From positions 1-64,000 of the forward strand of contig JBKJRC010000008.1 of NCBI GenBank assembly GCA_046594915.1: DNA of 64,000 nucleotides, given 5' to 3'. Source of the DNA: Methylotenera_A sp046594915 (GTDB lineage: Bacteria > Pseudomonadota > Gammaproteobacteria > Burkholderiales > Methylophilaceae). Both the position numbers and the translations under genes were made by a program. Within the stretch, counting starts at the first letter, position 1, and each line of letters begins with the position of its first letter. The notes beneath the pieces were generated by a model. It was given only the letters and a program-made list of their open reading frames with translations. It had not been told where the DNA came from and did no database searches. Below, piece by piece: positions 36,067 to 43,813 of this stretch.

Positions 36067-36513
36067 ATGTCCATTCAAATTACACAACATTCAGCCGAAT
36101 TTAGTAGCGCACCGCAAATTAATAGTCAAGATATGCCCGAAATCGCACAACTGGGCTTTAAAACGATTATTAATAATCGACCAGATTTTGAAGGCGGCGC
36201 AGATCAACCCAGTAGCGATCAGATTAAAGCAGCTGCCGAAAAGTTGGGCTTAGCTTATATGCATATTCCTGTCGTTCCCAATAATATTCAAGCGGATCAA
36301 GTAAGCGCTTTTAATACTGCGTTTACCAGTGCTGCCAAACCAGTGCTAGGATTTTGCCGCACCGGCAACCGCGCCAGCAGCCTTTATCAATTAGCACAGA
36401 CAACTGGGAATAACGCAACGCAACCAGCGCCCGCAAAAGGCTTAGTGCAGTGGTTTAAAAGTAAATGCCTGATTACGCGCTTATACAAATGTTGTAAAGC
36501 CAAATTTGCTTAA
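36067..36513 (+). CDS. DUF442 (Blh N-terminal type) sulfurtransferase-like protein
   Basis: A 148-residue cytoplasmic protein of the DUF442/TIGR01244 family. The phosphatase/rhodanese-like loop GFCRTGNRA places the reactive Cys at 97 and Arg at 102. In bigR operons this domain is often fused to or adjacent to the persulfide dioxygenase (the Blh protein) and is thought to transfer persulfide sulfur. The C-terminal extension has three more cysteines (KCLITRLYKCCK), which are not typical and could bind sulfur or metal. It starts 17 bases after bigR. Confidence 0.85.
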   Translation: MSIQITQHSAEFSSAPQINSQDMPEIAQLGFKTIINNRPDFEGGADQPSSDQIKAAAEKLGLAYMHIPVVPNNIQADQVSAFNTAFTSAAKPVLGFCRTGNRASSLYQLAQTTGNNATQPAPAKGLVQWFKSKCLITRLYKCCKAKFA

Positions 36514-36559
36514 TCAAGTTTGCTTAATTTAAATATGATGAATATAAAGGCTTAACCGT

Positions 36560-37795
36560 ATGAAACAATCATCTAAAAACGCATTCGATATTGTGATTAT
36601 TGGTGGTGGCGCTGCTGGTGGCGGCGTGGCGGCAAGTTTACGTAAGCGCAATAAACAACTCAATATCGCCATTATTGAGCCCGCTTCAAAACATTATTAT
36701 CAACCTGCCTGGACTTTAGTTGGTGCAGGCGAATTTGATATCGCTAAAACCGAGCGCAATATGGCGGACTGCATTCCAAAAGGCGTCACTTGGTTGCAAG
36801 CTACTGCAACAGGCTTTGAGCCAGAAAAACATTGCGTTATTACCGACTCTGTGGGAACAGTTAATTACCAGTATTTAATCGTTGCCGCTGGATTGACTAT
36901 CGATTGGAACAGCATTAAAGGATTAACCGAGACTTTAGGTAAAAATGGCGTCACCTCAAATTATCGCTTTGATTTGGCACCTTACACTTGGCAATTGGTA
37001 CAAAAATTAAGGACAGGCAATGCCTTATTTACCCAACCGTCCATGCCGATTAAATGTGCTGGTGCGCCACAAAAAGCCTTGTATTTATCGTGCTCGCATT
37101 GGGAACGCGCAAGCGTATTAAAAAACATCAATGTCGATTTTAACAATGCGGGTGCGGTGTTGTTTGGTGTAAAAGAATATGTTGCGCCCTTGATGCAATA
37201 TATTAAACGTTATAACGCGCAGTTAAGTTTTAACAGCAATTTAGTGGAAGTGGACGGGCCAAATAAAAAAGCTTGGTTTAATGTGAAAGATGCGCAAGGC
37301 AATACTACGCGGATTGAAAAAAGCTTTGATATGCTGCATGTGGTGCCGCCGCAAATTGCACCCGATTTTATTAAAAACAGCCCCCTCGCCAATCAAGATG
37401 GCTGGGTTGAGGTGAATCAAGCGACATTGCAACATGTGCGCTATCCAACTATTTTCAGCTTGGGTGATTGCTGCTCAAGCCCAAACGCCAAAACCGCCGC
37501 CGCTGCACGCAAGCAAGCCGTTGTAGTTGCAGAAAACTTAATCGCACATCGCGCTGGATTAAGTCTACCAACACTGTACGATGGCTATGGTTCATGCCCC
37601 TTAACCGTTGAAAAAGGTAAAATTATTCTGGCGGAATTTGGCTTTGGCGGCAAGTTAATGCCTAGTTTTTGGTGGGACTCTACCAAACCAAGACGCTTGG
37701 CATGGCTACTCAAAAAATTTGGCCTACCTTGGTTATACTGGAATGGCATGTTAAAAGGCCGTGAATGGCTTGCGCGCTGCAAAGTCTGTGGATAA
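36560..37795 (+). CDS. sqr: Sulfide:quinone oxidoreductase, type II (mitochondrial SQOR-like)
   Basis: A 411-residue FAD enzyme on the inner membrane that oxidises sulfide and passes electrons to ubiquinone, forming a persulfide. The FAD dinucleotide fold is IVIIGGGAAGGGVA (11-24). The redox cysteines are C166 (KCAGAPQK) and C346 (YGSCPLT), in the two motifs of human SQOR. The second FAD block is TIFSLGDCC. The C-terminal segment with tryptophans (about 370-405) is likely the amphipathic membrane anchor. It lies between the DUF442 gene and a TauE-like exporter in one operon. Confidence 0.93.
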   Translation: MKQSSKNAFDIVIIGGGAAGGGVAASLRKRNKQLNIAIIEPASKHYYQPAWTLVGAGEFDIAKTERNMADCIPKGVTWLQATATGFEPEKHCVITDSVGTVNYQYLIVAAGLTIDWNSIKGLTETLGKNGVTSNYRFDLAPYTWQLVQKLRTGNALFTQPSMPIKCAGAPQKALYLSCSHWERASVLKNINVDFNNAGAVLFGVKEYVAPLMQYIKRYNAQLSFNSNLVEVDGPNKKAWFNVKDAQGNTTRIEKSFDMLHVVPPQIAPDFIKNSPLANQDGWVEVNQATLQHVRYPTIFSLGDCCSSPNAKTAAAARKQAVVVAENLIAHRAGLSLPTLYDGYGSCPLTVEKGKIILAEFGFGGKLMPSFWWDSTKPRRLAWLLKKFGLPWLYWNGMLKGREWLARCKVCG

Positions 37796-37812
37796 GTGAT
37801 TGACTTAATTTA

Positions 37813-38616
37813 ATGTCGATAGATTGGTCGCTTATTAGTGTTGGTATTGGGCTATTTGTTGGCTTAGTGCTTGCATTAACTGGCGCGGGCGCCTCAATTT
37901 TGGCTATTCCCTTATTGATGCTTGGCTTAAATTTAACGCTTCTTCAGTCAGCGCCTATCGCGCTGTTAGCAGTGTTGTTAGCGGCTATTGTTGGCACTAT
38001 TCAAGGCTTATACACAGGCATTGTGCGCTATAAAACGGCGCTCCTGATTGCAAGCTTTGGAGTGGTGTTTGCACCTATGGGCGTTTGGGTGGCGGCGCAT
38101 TTATCCAGCCAGATACTCAGCCTAGCTTTTGTCATGGTGATGATTTATGTGGCTTGGCATATGTGGCGTCAAAGCACTTTTGCACAGGCGACCCAACAAG
38201 ATTTACCCGATATGCCATGCATGATTAATAGTGTCACCTCCAAGTTGTACTGGACTGCGGTTTGTACCAAGCGACTTGTTGTCACAGGCATGCTGGCTGG
38301 CTTTATTTCTGGTTTATTGGGCGTTGGTGGCGGCTTTGTGATTGTACCAAGCTTACGCAAAGTAAGTAATTTCAGTATGCAAACCGTTGTAGCCACTTCT
38401 TTAATGGTGGTGAGTATCGTTTCAATTGTGAGCATTGTTAGCTACAACTTTGCAGCTCCAATGCAATGGAAAATTGCCATTCCTTTTGTATTGAGTACTA
38501 TTTTTGGTTTATTGATTGGCAGCCGGTTCAGCCACAAAGTACCCACAAAAGTCAGTCAGCGTGGCTTTGCAATATTGGCAGTATTAGCAGCAGCCTTGCT
38601 CATTTTTAAGCATTAA
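37813..38616 (+). CDS. TauE/SafE (TSUP) family sulfur-compound exporter
   Basis: A 267-residue inner-membrane protein with about eight helices in two halves. The family repeats are the N-terminal GAGASILAIPLLMLGLN and the central GLLGVGGGFVIVPSLRK. The family exports sulfite or other sulfur oxyanions. Downstream of sqr and with a persulfide dioxygenase nearby, sulfite from persulfide oxidation is the likely substrate (inference). Its ATG is 17 bases after sqr. Confidence 0.88.
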   Translation: MSIDWSLISVGIGLFVGLVLALTGAGASILAIPLLMLGLNLTLLQSAPIALLAVLLAAIVGTIQGLYTGIVRYKTALLIASFGVVFAPMGVWVAAHLSSQILSLAFVMVMIYVAWHMWRQSTFAQATQQDLPDMPCMINSVTSKLYWTAVCTKRLVVTGMLAGFISGLLGVGGGFVIVPSLRKVSNFSMQTVVATSLMVVSIVSIVSIVSYNFAAPMQWKIAIPFVLSTIFGLLIGSRFSHKVPTKVSQRGFAILAVLAAALLIFKH

Positions 38617-38739
38617 CATTGTTTATGCCCAGTTAATCAAAAATAGTTATTTTTTTCTAAACTTTTAATTCGTTTTACCACTCTGCTCAATATAAAAATT
38701 ATTTCACTTTATAAAAGTTAGTTACTTAGAGGTTAGCAA

Positions 38740-40407
38740 ATGGACGGTACCGCGCTCATATTACTCTTGACATTCTTGGTGTCAGTCACGGGATTGTTAG
38801 TCTTTATTTGGTCCATGTCCAATGGATTTTTTAATACCAAACAAAGTGCATCACACATTATTTTTGGTAAAAACGAAATCGGTTTGGTGGAAGATCCCGC
38901 AGCTAATCAAACCAATAACCAGCTGCAATATGCTGCAGGCGAAACCGATGCTAGCTTGACTAAAAAAGAATTAAGCGATCGCTTAATCGCAGATAAATCG
39001 TCTGCCCTGCCTGCTTTTGTGTGTTTATTAATTGCCATGTGCTGGTTAATTATTGGCTCTGTAGCTGCCATTATTGCATCTATTAAACTGCATGAACCTG
39101 ATTGGCTAGTCACTCAGGCATGGATGACCTTTGGCCGCATGCGCAGCATGCATTTAAATTCAGTGATTTATGGCTGGGCATCAATGGCTGGCGTAGGTGT
39201 TAGTTTGTGGTTAATTCCGCGCTTACTTAAAACGCCTTTAGTGGGCGCAAAATTTGTATATTGGGGTGCCATGATTTGGCATGTGGCCTTGATGTGCGGT
39301 GTGGCGGCGATTGGCATGGGATATACAGATGGCATGGAATGGTTAGAAATGCCATGGCAAATTGATATCTTTATTGTATTAGGCGGCGCATTAATGGGCT
39401 TTCCATTATTCTTGACGCTGGCTAATCGCAAAGTTGATCACTTGTACGTATCTGTTTGGTATATTGGCGCTGCATTAATCTGGTTTCCGATTCTATTTTT
39501 TATCGCCAACATTCCTCACCTGCACTTTGGTGTGCAAGGCGCGGCCATGAACTGGTGGTACGGTCATAATGCGCTGGGTTTGTGGTTTACGCCATTGGGC
39601 CTAGGCGCGGCTTATTACTTTATTCCGAAAGTGTTGGGCAGGCCGATATATTCTTACAATTTATCGTTACTAGGTTTTTGGTGCTTGGCTTTCTTTTATT
39701 CACAAGTGGGCGGTCACCATTTAATTGGCGGCCCGCTGCCCACTTGGATGATCACACTTTCTATCGTGCAATCCATGATGATGATTATCCCTGTATTTGC
39801 AGTGGCGGTTAATCACCATATGACAGTTGGCGGCAATGTTAAAGCGGTCATCCATTCACCCACGCTGCGCTTTATTGTGCTGGGTTCCATGTTATATGTG
39901 GCGGCATCGGTGCAAGGTTCATTAGAGGCGTTGCGCTCGGTTAATGTGATTACGCACTTTACGCACTACACCGTGGCACACGCTCACTTAGGCATGTATG
40001 GCTTTTTCACCTTAGTCATGTTTGGCTCAATCTACTTCATTATGCCAAGAATTGTGGATTGGGAATGGCCGTATCCTTGGATGATTAGCGCGCACTTTTG
40101 GCTTGTGGCCATTGGTTTTGCGGTTTACTTTATCGGCTTAACCATTGGCGGCTGGCTGCAAGGTTCTGCCATGGTTGATGCGACTAAACCATTTATGGAT
40201 TCAGTTGCAGTGACTCTGCCTTATTTAAAATCGCGCTCAATTGGCGGCAGTTTAATGATTCTGGGCCATGTGATCTTTATGATTCACTTTATATTAATCA
40301 GCCTGCGCTACGGCACTAAAAAAGAACCCGCCTTGCTGATTCCAAAAATGAATATTGCATTTGCAAAAAAGGCGAATGCCACAGCTAAAGAATTGAAGAG
40401 AGGTTAA
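38740..40407 (+). CDS. ccoN: Divergent cbb3-type cytochrome oxidase subunit I with CcoS-like N-terminus
   Basis: A 555-residue haem-copper oxidase subunit of the C family. Haem and CuB ligands are H138 (SMHLNSV), H276 (WYGHN), H326/H327 (GGHHL) and H414/H416 (AHAHLG). Y320 occupies the position of the cross-linked active-site tyrosine, which favours O2 rather than NO reduction. The normally conserved CcoN glutamate (FEG) reads VQG, with Q392, and a glutamate follows at 396. Residues 1-50 form an extra membrane segment followed by GFFN and SHIIF, similar to the assembly protein CcoS. It is 2 bases upstream of ccoO. Confidence 0.88.
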   Translation: MDGTALILLLTFLVSVTGLLVFIWSMSNGFFNTKQSASHIIFGKNEIGLVEDPAANQTNNQLQYAAGETDASLTKKELSDRLIADKSSALPAFVCLLIAMCWLIIGSVAAIIASIKLHEPDWLVTQAWMTFGRMRSMHLNSVIYGWASMAGVGVSLWLIPRLLKTPLVGAKFVYWGAMIWHVALMCGVAAIGMGYTDGMEWLEMPWQIDIFIVLGGALMGFPLFLTLANRKVDHLYVSVWYIGAALIWFPILFFIANIPHLHFGVQGAAMNWWYGHNALGLWFTPLGLGAAYYFIPKVLGRPIYSYNLSLLGFWCLAFFYSQVGGHHLIGGPLPTWMITLSIVQSMMMIIPVFAVAVNHHMTVGGNVKAVIHSPTLRFIVLGSMLYVAASVQGSLEALRSVNVITHFTHYTVAHAHLGMYGFFTLVMFGSIYFIMPRIVDWEWPYPWMISAHFWLVAIGFAVYFIGLTIGGWLQGSAMVDATKPFMDSVAVTLPYLKSRSIGGSLMILGHVIFMIHFILISLRYGTKKEPALLIPKMNIAFAKKANATAKELKRG

Positions 40408-40409
40408 AT

Positions 40410-41027
40410 ATGGCTGGCCATATTGATGAGAAAAAACTATTCACAGGCGCATTAGTGATTATTGCGTTTGCAACACTCGCTTTGGTGGTCATGCCCTATG
40501 TGCAGCTAAAACATGTGCAAGCGCCCGCCGCATTAAAACCTTACACTGACCAGCAAGCGCATGGCCGCAAAGTGTATATGAGTATGGGCTGCGTGTATTG
40601 TCACTCGCAACAACCGCGCGATGCCAAATATGCGCCAGACGACAAGCGCGGTTGGGGCAGAGCTTCTACCGCTGCAGATTACGCCTACGATACCGTGCAT
40701 TTATTAGGCACCATGCGCACAGGGCCAGATTTACTCAATATCGGCGCACGCCAGCCGTCACAAGATTGGCATTTGGGTCATTTATATCAACCACGCGCTT
40801 ACATGCCAGGCTCTATTATGCCCGCATTCCCCTTCATGTTTGTAGAGCGCAAAGGCCCAGCAAAAGAGGGAGAAGTAGTGGTGAATCTACCGCCAGCTTA
40901 TGCAAAACCTGGCATTACAGTTATTGCAACAAGCGATGCACTGGATTTGGTGGAATACCTGAAAGCCTTAGACAGAACTTATCCGATTAAAAAAACCATT
41001 GAACAAAGCTTAGAGCAAACAAAATAA
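40410..41027 (+). CDS. ccoO: cbb3-type cytochrome oxidase subunit II (monohaem cytochrome c)
   Basis: A 205-residue membrane-anchored cytochrome c. One N-terminal helix (about 10-30) precedes the haem site CVYCHSQQPRD (C61, C64, H65), which matches the CcoO signature. The likely axial methionine is in PGSIMPAFPFMF. It transfers electrons to the CcoN haems. It is tightly coupled to ccoN (2-base gap) and followed after 26 bases by the second cytochrome. Confidence 0.92.
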   Translation: MAGHIDEKKLFTGALVIIAFATLALVVMPYVQLKHVQAPAALKPYTDQQAHGRKVYMSMGCVYCHSQQPRDAKYAPDDKRGWGRASTAADYAYDTVHLLGTMRTGPDLLNIGARQPSQDWHLGHLYQPRAYMPGSIMPAFPFMFVERKGPAKEGEVVVNLPPAYAKPGITVIATSDALDLVEYLKALDRTYPIKKTIEQSLEQTK

Positions 41028-41053
41028 GCCTATACATTCCGGAGAAATATGCA

Positions 41054-41659
41054 ATGAAGAATAACGATAACGACGCCTTAAATGATGCGCAAAAACGTGA
41101 AAATATAGACCCCAGCGAAGAAGCAAAATCGCTACCTTGGTTTATTACCATGACTATTGGCGCAATGTTAATGTGGAGCGCTATTTATATTACACAAACG
41201 GTGATGACAACAGCGCCCGAAGACGGCGATAGTCGCGCCCCGCAATCATTAGCTAGTAGCGATTGCGGTGCAACAGATAAAGTCGCCATCGATGGCGGCA
41301 CTGTGTTTCAAGGCAAATGTGTTGCATGTCACCAAGCCAATGGCCAAGGCATTCCAGGTATTTTCCCACCCTTGGCTGCATCAGAATGGGTGGCAGGCAA
41401 ACCAGAGATATTAGCTAATATTTTGCTACATGGCATTAACGGTAAATTGACGGTTAAAGGCGTCGCTTATAATGGCCAAATGCCTGCGTTTAAAGATTTA
41501 TTAACCGATGGCGAAATTGCTGCTGTACTCACCCATATTCGCTCACAGTGGGGCAATCAATCAGCCGCAATTGATGAAAAATTAATTACAACGGTGCGTG
41601 ATGCTACCAAAGACCGTGCAAAATCTTACAACGGAGATGAAGAGTTATCCAAACTCTAA
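41054..41659 (+). CDS. CcoP-like cytochrome c with a single haem
   Basis: A 201-residue membrane-anchored cytochrome. A cytoplasmic N-terminus and one helix (about 27-50) are followed by one haem site, CVACH (residues 89-93). The axial Met is probably in YNGQMPAF. Classical CcoP is about 300 residues with two haem domains, so one domain is absent here. It is the presumed electron entry subunit of the oxidase. GGAG precedes the ATG. Confidence 0.85.
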   Translation: MKNNDNDALNDAQKRENIDPSEEAKSLPWFITMTIGAMLMWSAIYITQTVMTTAPEDGDSRAPQSLASSDCGATDKVAIDGGTVFQGKCVACHQANGQGIPGIFPPLAASEWVAGKPEILANILLHGINGKLTVKGVAYNGQMPAFKDLLTDGEIAAVLTHIRSQWGNQSAAIDEKLITTVRDATKDRAKSYNGDEELSKL

Positions 41660-41706
41660 AAAACATTCGCACCAACTTCTCCCATTCAACCCACGCTCAT
41701 TATTTA

Positions 41707-42309
41707 TTGCTAATTGGCGTGTTGTTATTTTGGGGATTTTTTTTAAGCTTAATCACTTCTGGCCTTTCAAATATTACTTTAGAATCTGAACGAAAATCTC
41801 AGCTTTTTTTAAATAAACCCATCATTACCCTGCAATTAATTGACGCTGATGGCCAGCGCATATCACTGGCTGATTTCGCAAAACAGCAAAACAAAATACT
41901 GGTCACCGAGTTTATTTATACTGGTTGCAAAACGCTTTGCTTAACGTTAGGTGACTATTTTCAGCAAGCGCAAAGGCATATTAAAGCGCAATCACTAAAA
42001 GATAAAATCCATTTACTCAGCATTAGTTTTGATGTGGCAGCGGATAATCCACAACGCTTAAATCGCTATCAATCCAGAATGAAAATGGATAAGCAAACTT
42101 GGTCAATCGCCACCATGGCAAGTGATCACGATTTAGCCATGGCAAAACGTCAATTGGGCTTGGTTGTGCTTGCGGATAAATCTAAAGAATTTGTGCATAA
42201 TAGTGCTTTTTTAGTGCTATCCAATCAGGGCAAACTGCTGGGTATTTATGATGACGATGATATTCAAGGCGCTTTAACGCTGGCTGCACAACAAGCGTCT
42301 AAGCGCTGA
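41707..42309 (+). CDS. SCO family copper chaperone (start uncertain)
   Basis: A 200-residue membrane-anchored thioredoxin-fold protein. The copper site is CKTLC in YTGCKTLCLTLG, and the distal histidine is in FVHNSAFLV. SCO proteins deliver copper to oxidase centres, fitting the neighbouring ccoNO genes. The start is unclear. The only standard codon is TTG at 41707, inside the membrane segment and without a ribosome site. The frame stays open upstream to 41641 and would add a basic cytoplasmic tip, but only AUC or AUU codons are available there. Confidence 0.85.
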   Translation: MLIGVLLFWGFFLSLITSGLSNITLESERKSQLFLNKPIITLQLIDADGQRISLADFAKQQNKILVTEFIYTGCKTLCLTLGDYFQQAQRHIKAQSLKDKIHLLSISFDVAADNPQRLNRYQSRMKMDKQTWSIATMASDHDLAMAKRQLGLVVLADKSKEFVHNSAFLVLSNQGKLLGIYDDDDIQGALTLAAQQASKR

Positions 42310-42331
42310 TCACAGTTAATTTTGCACGCAT

Positions 42332-42916
42332 ATGAATAATTTTAAGCAAAAAAAGTCCATTAAGATTTACGCTAGCTGGCTATTTTTAATAGCCGCTATT
42401 TCCCCTTCAGTGCCGCCGTTAAAGTTTTTACTTGCTTCTAGCATGACCGTTCATATGGTGATACAAATTCCTGCGTTAGTATTAGCTGGCTATTTGCTCA
42501 ACACACAAAGCAAACAACTCTACTCAACAACCCACCTCACTTTAAGCTTAAGTTGCTGGTTGTGGATTTTATTGGCAAGTATGTTTTGGATGTTGCCCAT
42601 TAGCCTAGATAAAGCCTTAATTGATTACAATTGGGATATATTAAAATTACTAACACTCATTTTAAGCGGCGCGCTAATAAAACCCGCGCTAGCAGGACCC
42701 AAAGTTTTATCGTTATTTTTTGTTGGCAGCAGCATCATGATGTTATTTTCAGTCGGTCACTTTTACCAAAATAGCGAATCCCGATTATGTAATAGTTATC
42801 TATTATCCTCACAACAATCAGCAGGCTTAGGCTTAATCATTCTCGCTTCTAGCTTATTATTGTTTACGATTTATAAGATTAAGAACGATATTGTCGAACC
42901 TAGTCAAAACGATTAA
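42332..42916 (+). CDS. Unknown polytopic membrane protein after SCO
   Basis: A 194-residue inner-membrane protein with five or six predicted helices, a basic N-terminus (NNFKQKKSIKIY) and an early SMTVHMVIQIPAL helix. The His-rich second helix and the position beside a SCO gene recall CtaG/DUF1404-type oxidase assembly factors. Similarity by eye is weak, so no name is given. It begins 22 bases after the SCO gene and ends 3 bases before the convergent Crp/Fnr gene. Confidence 0.75.
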   Translation: MNNFKQKKSIKIYASWLFLIAAISPSVPPLKFLLASSMTVHMVIQIPALVLAGYLLNTQSKQLYSTTHLTLSLSCWLWILLASMFWMLPISLDKALIDYNWDILKLLTLILSGALIKPALAGPKVLSLFFVGSSIMMLFSVGHFYQNSESRLCNSYLLSSQQSAGLGLIILASSLLLFTIYKIKNDIVEPSQND

Positions 42917-42919
42917 CCA

Positions 42920-43576
42920 CTAACTAGTGGCCAGCTTTTCTAAAGCAGCACGATTACTAATTTCAACATGTCCGCGCCCAAGCGAAACCCAAGATTTTTG
43001 TTCAAAACGTTTTAATTGACGGCTGACTACTTCACGTGCGGTGCCTAACTCGTCTGCCATTAATTGATGCGTGCGGCTAATGGTGGCGCTATTTGCATCC
43101 AGCAATAATTTAGCCAACCTGGCGTCTAAACTATGAAAAGCCACTTCATCTAGCAATACGATTAAATCGCTAATCAGCACGCCATAATTGGTCATTACAA
43201 ATTGACGAAACACAGCAGAGTCGATCATTAACTGGTTAAATGCTGGCGCTGGAATAATCACGTCGCGAATCGGCTCCTCTACAATGGTGGAGGCGGGATA
43301 ATTGCTGTGGCCCAGTAAACAGGTGGTGGTAATCACACAGGTTTCACCTGCCGTCACGCGATAAAGTAAAATTTCGCGTCCGCCAGATGACATTTTGTAT
43401 ACGCGCGATTTGCCAGCAAGGCGCATCACATAAGCGCCGCAAGCACCACCTTCGCGATAGCCGATCGTGCCAACAGGCGCTTCTACCATGCGCGCCGTTT
43501 TCACTAAAATCTCACGTGCGTTTGGTTCCAGTTGCAATAAAGCCGGAAAACTTTCCAGCCAGTTTAAATTATCCAT
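42920..43576 (-). CDS. Crp/Fnr family transcriptional regulator
   Basis: A 218-residue regulator with an N-terminal cyclic-nucleotide-like beta-roll and a C-terminal Crp helix-turn-helix (LMADELGTAREVVSRQLKRFEQ). No FNR-type N-terminal cysteine cluster is present. Cysteines do occur in GGACGAYV and GETCVITTTCLLGH and may sense redox or sulfur species (inference). The ATG at 43576 has GAGG nine bases upstream; an in-frame ATG at 43591 has none. Convergent with the sulfide-oxidase cluster, it is a plausible regulator of it. Confidence 0.88.
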   Translation of the reverse strand: MDNLNWLESFPALLQLEPNAREILVKTARMVEAPVGTIGYREGGACGAYVMRLAGKSRVYKMSSGGREILLYRVTAGETCVITTTCLLGHSNYPASTIVEEPIRDVIIPAPAFNQLMIDSAVFRQFVMTNYGVLISDLIVLLDEVAFHSLDARLAKLLLDANSATISRTHQLMADELGTAREVVSRQLKRFEQKSWVSLGRGHVEISNRAALEKLATS

Positions 43577-43708
43577 GTACTTAATCCTCATTGGTTTTAA
43601 TGCGCATTTTTTGATGCAAAAATACGGTTAACTTTTCATTATTATTGATGTTTAAATCGCTTTATATCACACACTATCAGCACGCTATCCTTGTTGCAAG
43701 ATTCTGTC

Positions 43709-43769
43709 TATTTTAGTTAATCATGCTAATTATTTGACATACAAATGATTTGCATGATTAACTAAAATA
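43709..43769. promoter_or_regulatory. 18-base perfect palindrome over the ohrR promoter
   Basis: The arms 43709-43726 and 43752-43769 are perfectly complementary over 18 bases, 25 bases apart. A TTGACA -35 (43734-43739) sits in the spacer, and an extended TG-A-TTAACT -10 (43758-43763) sits in the right arm. A second dyad, TTAACT-N6-AGTTAA, covers 43758-43775. It is probably an autoregulatory operator of the downstream MarR-type gene. Confidence 0.65.
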
Positions 43770-43813
43770 AGTTAATTTATGTTATTCAATTATTTAAGTA
43801 CAGACTTTCAACT

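Noticed and set aside
38740..40407. Nitric oxide reductase instead of oxidase
   Set aside because: The active-site tyrosine position is kept, no NorB-type glutamates flank the metal histidines, and a CcoO-type cytochrome and SCO follow.
41598..41789. 63-codon frame across the cytochrome-SCO junction
   Set aside because: It runs in a different frame from both conserved genes; the SCO frame upstream of 41707 explains the region better, though its start is odd.
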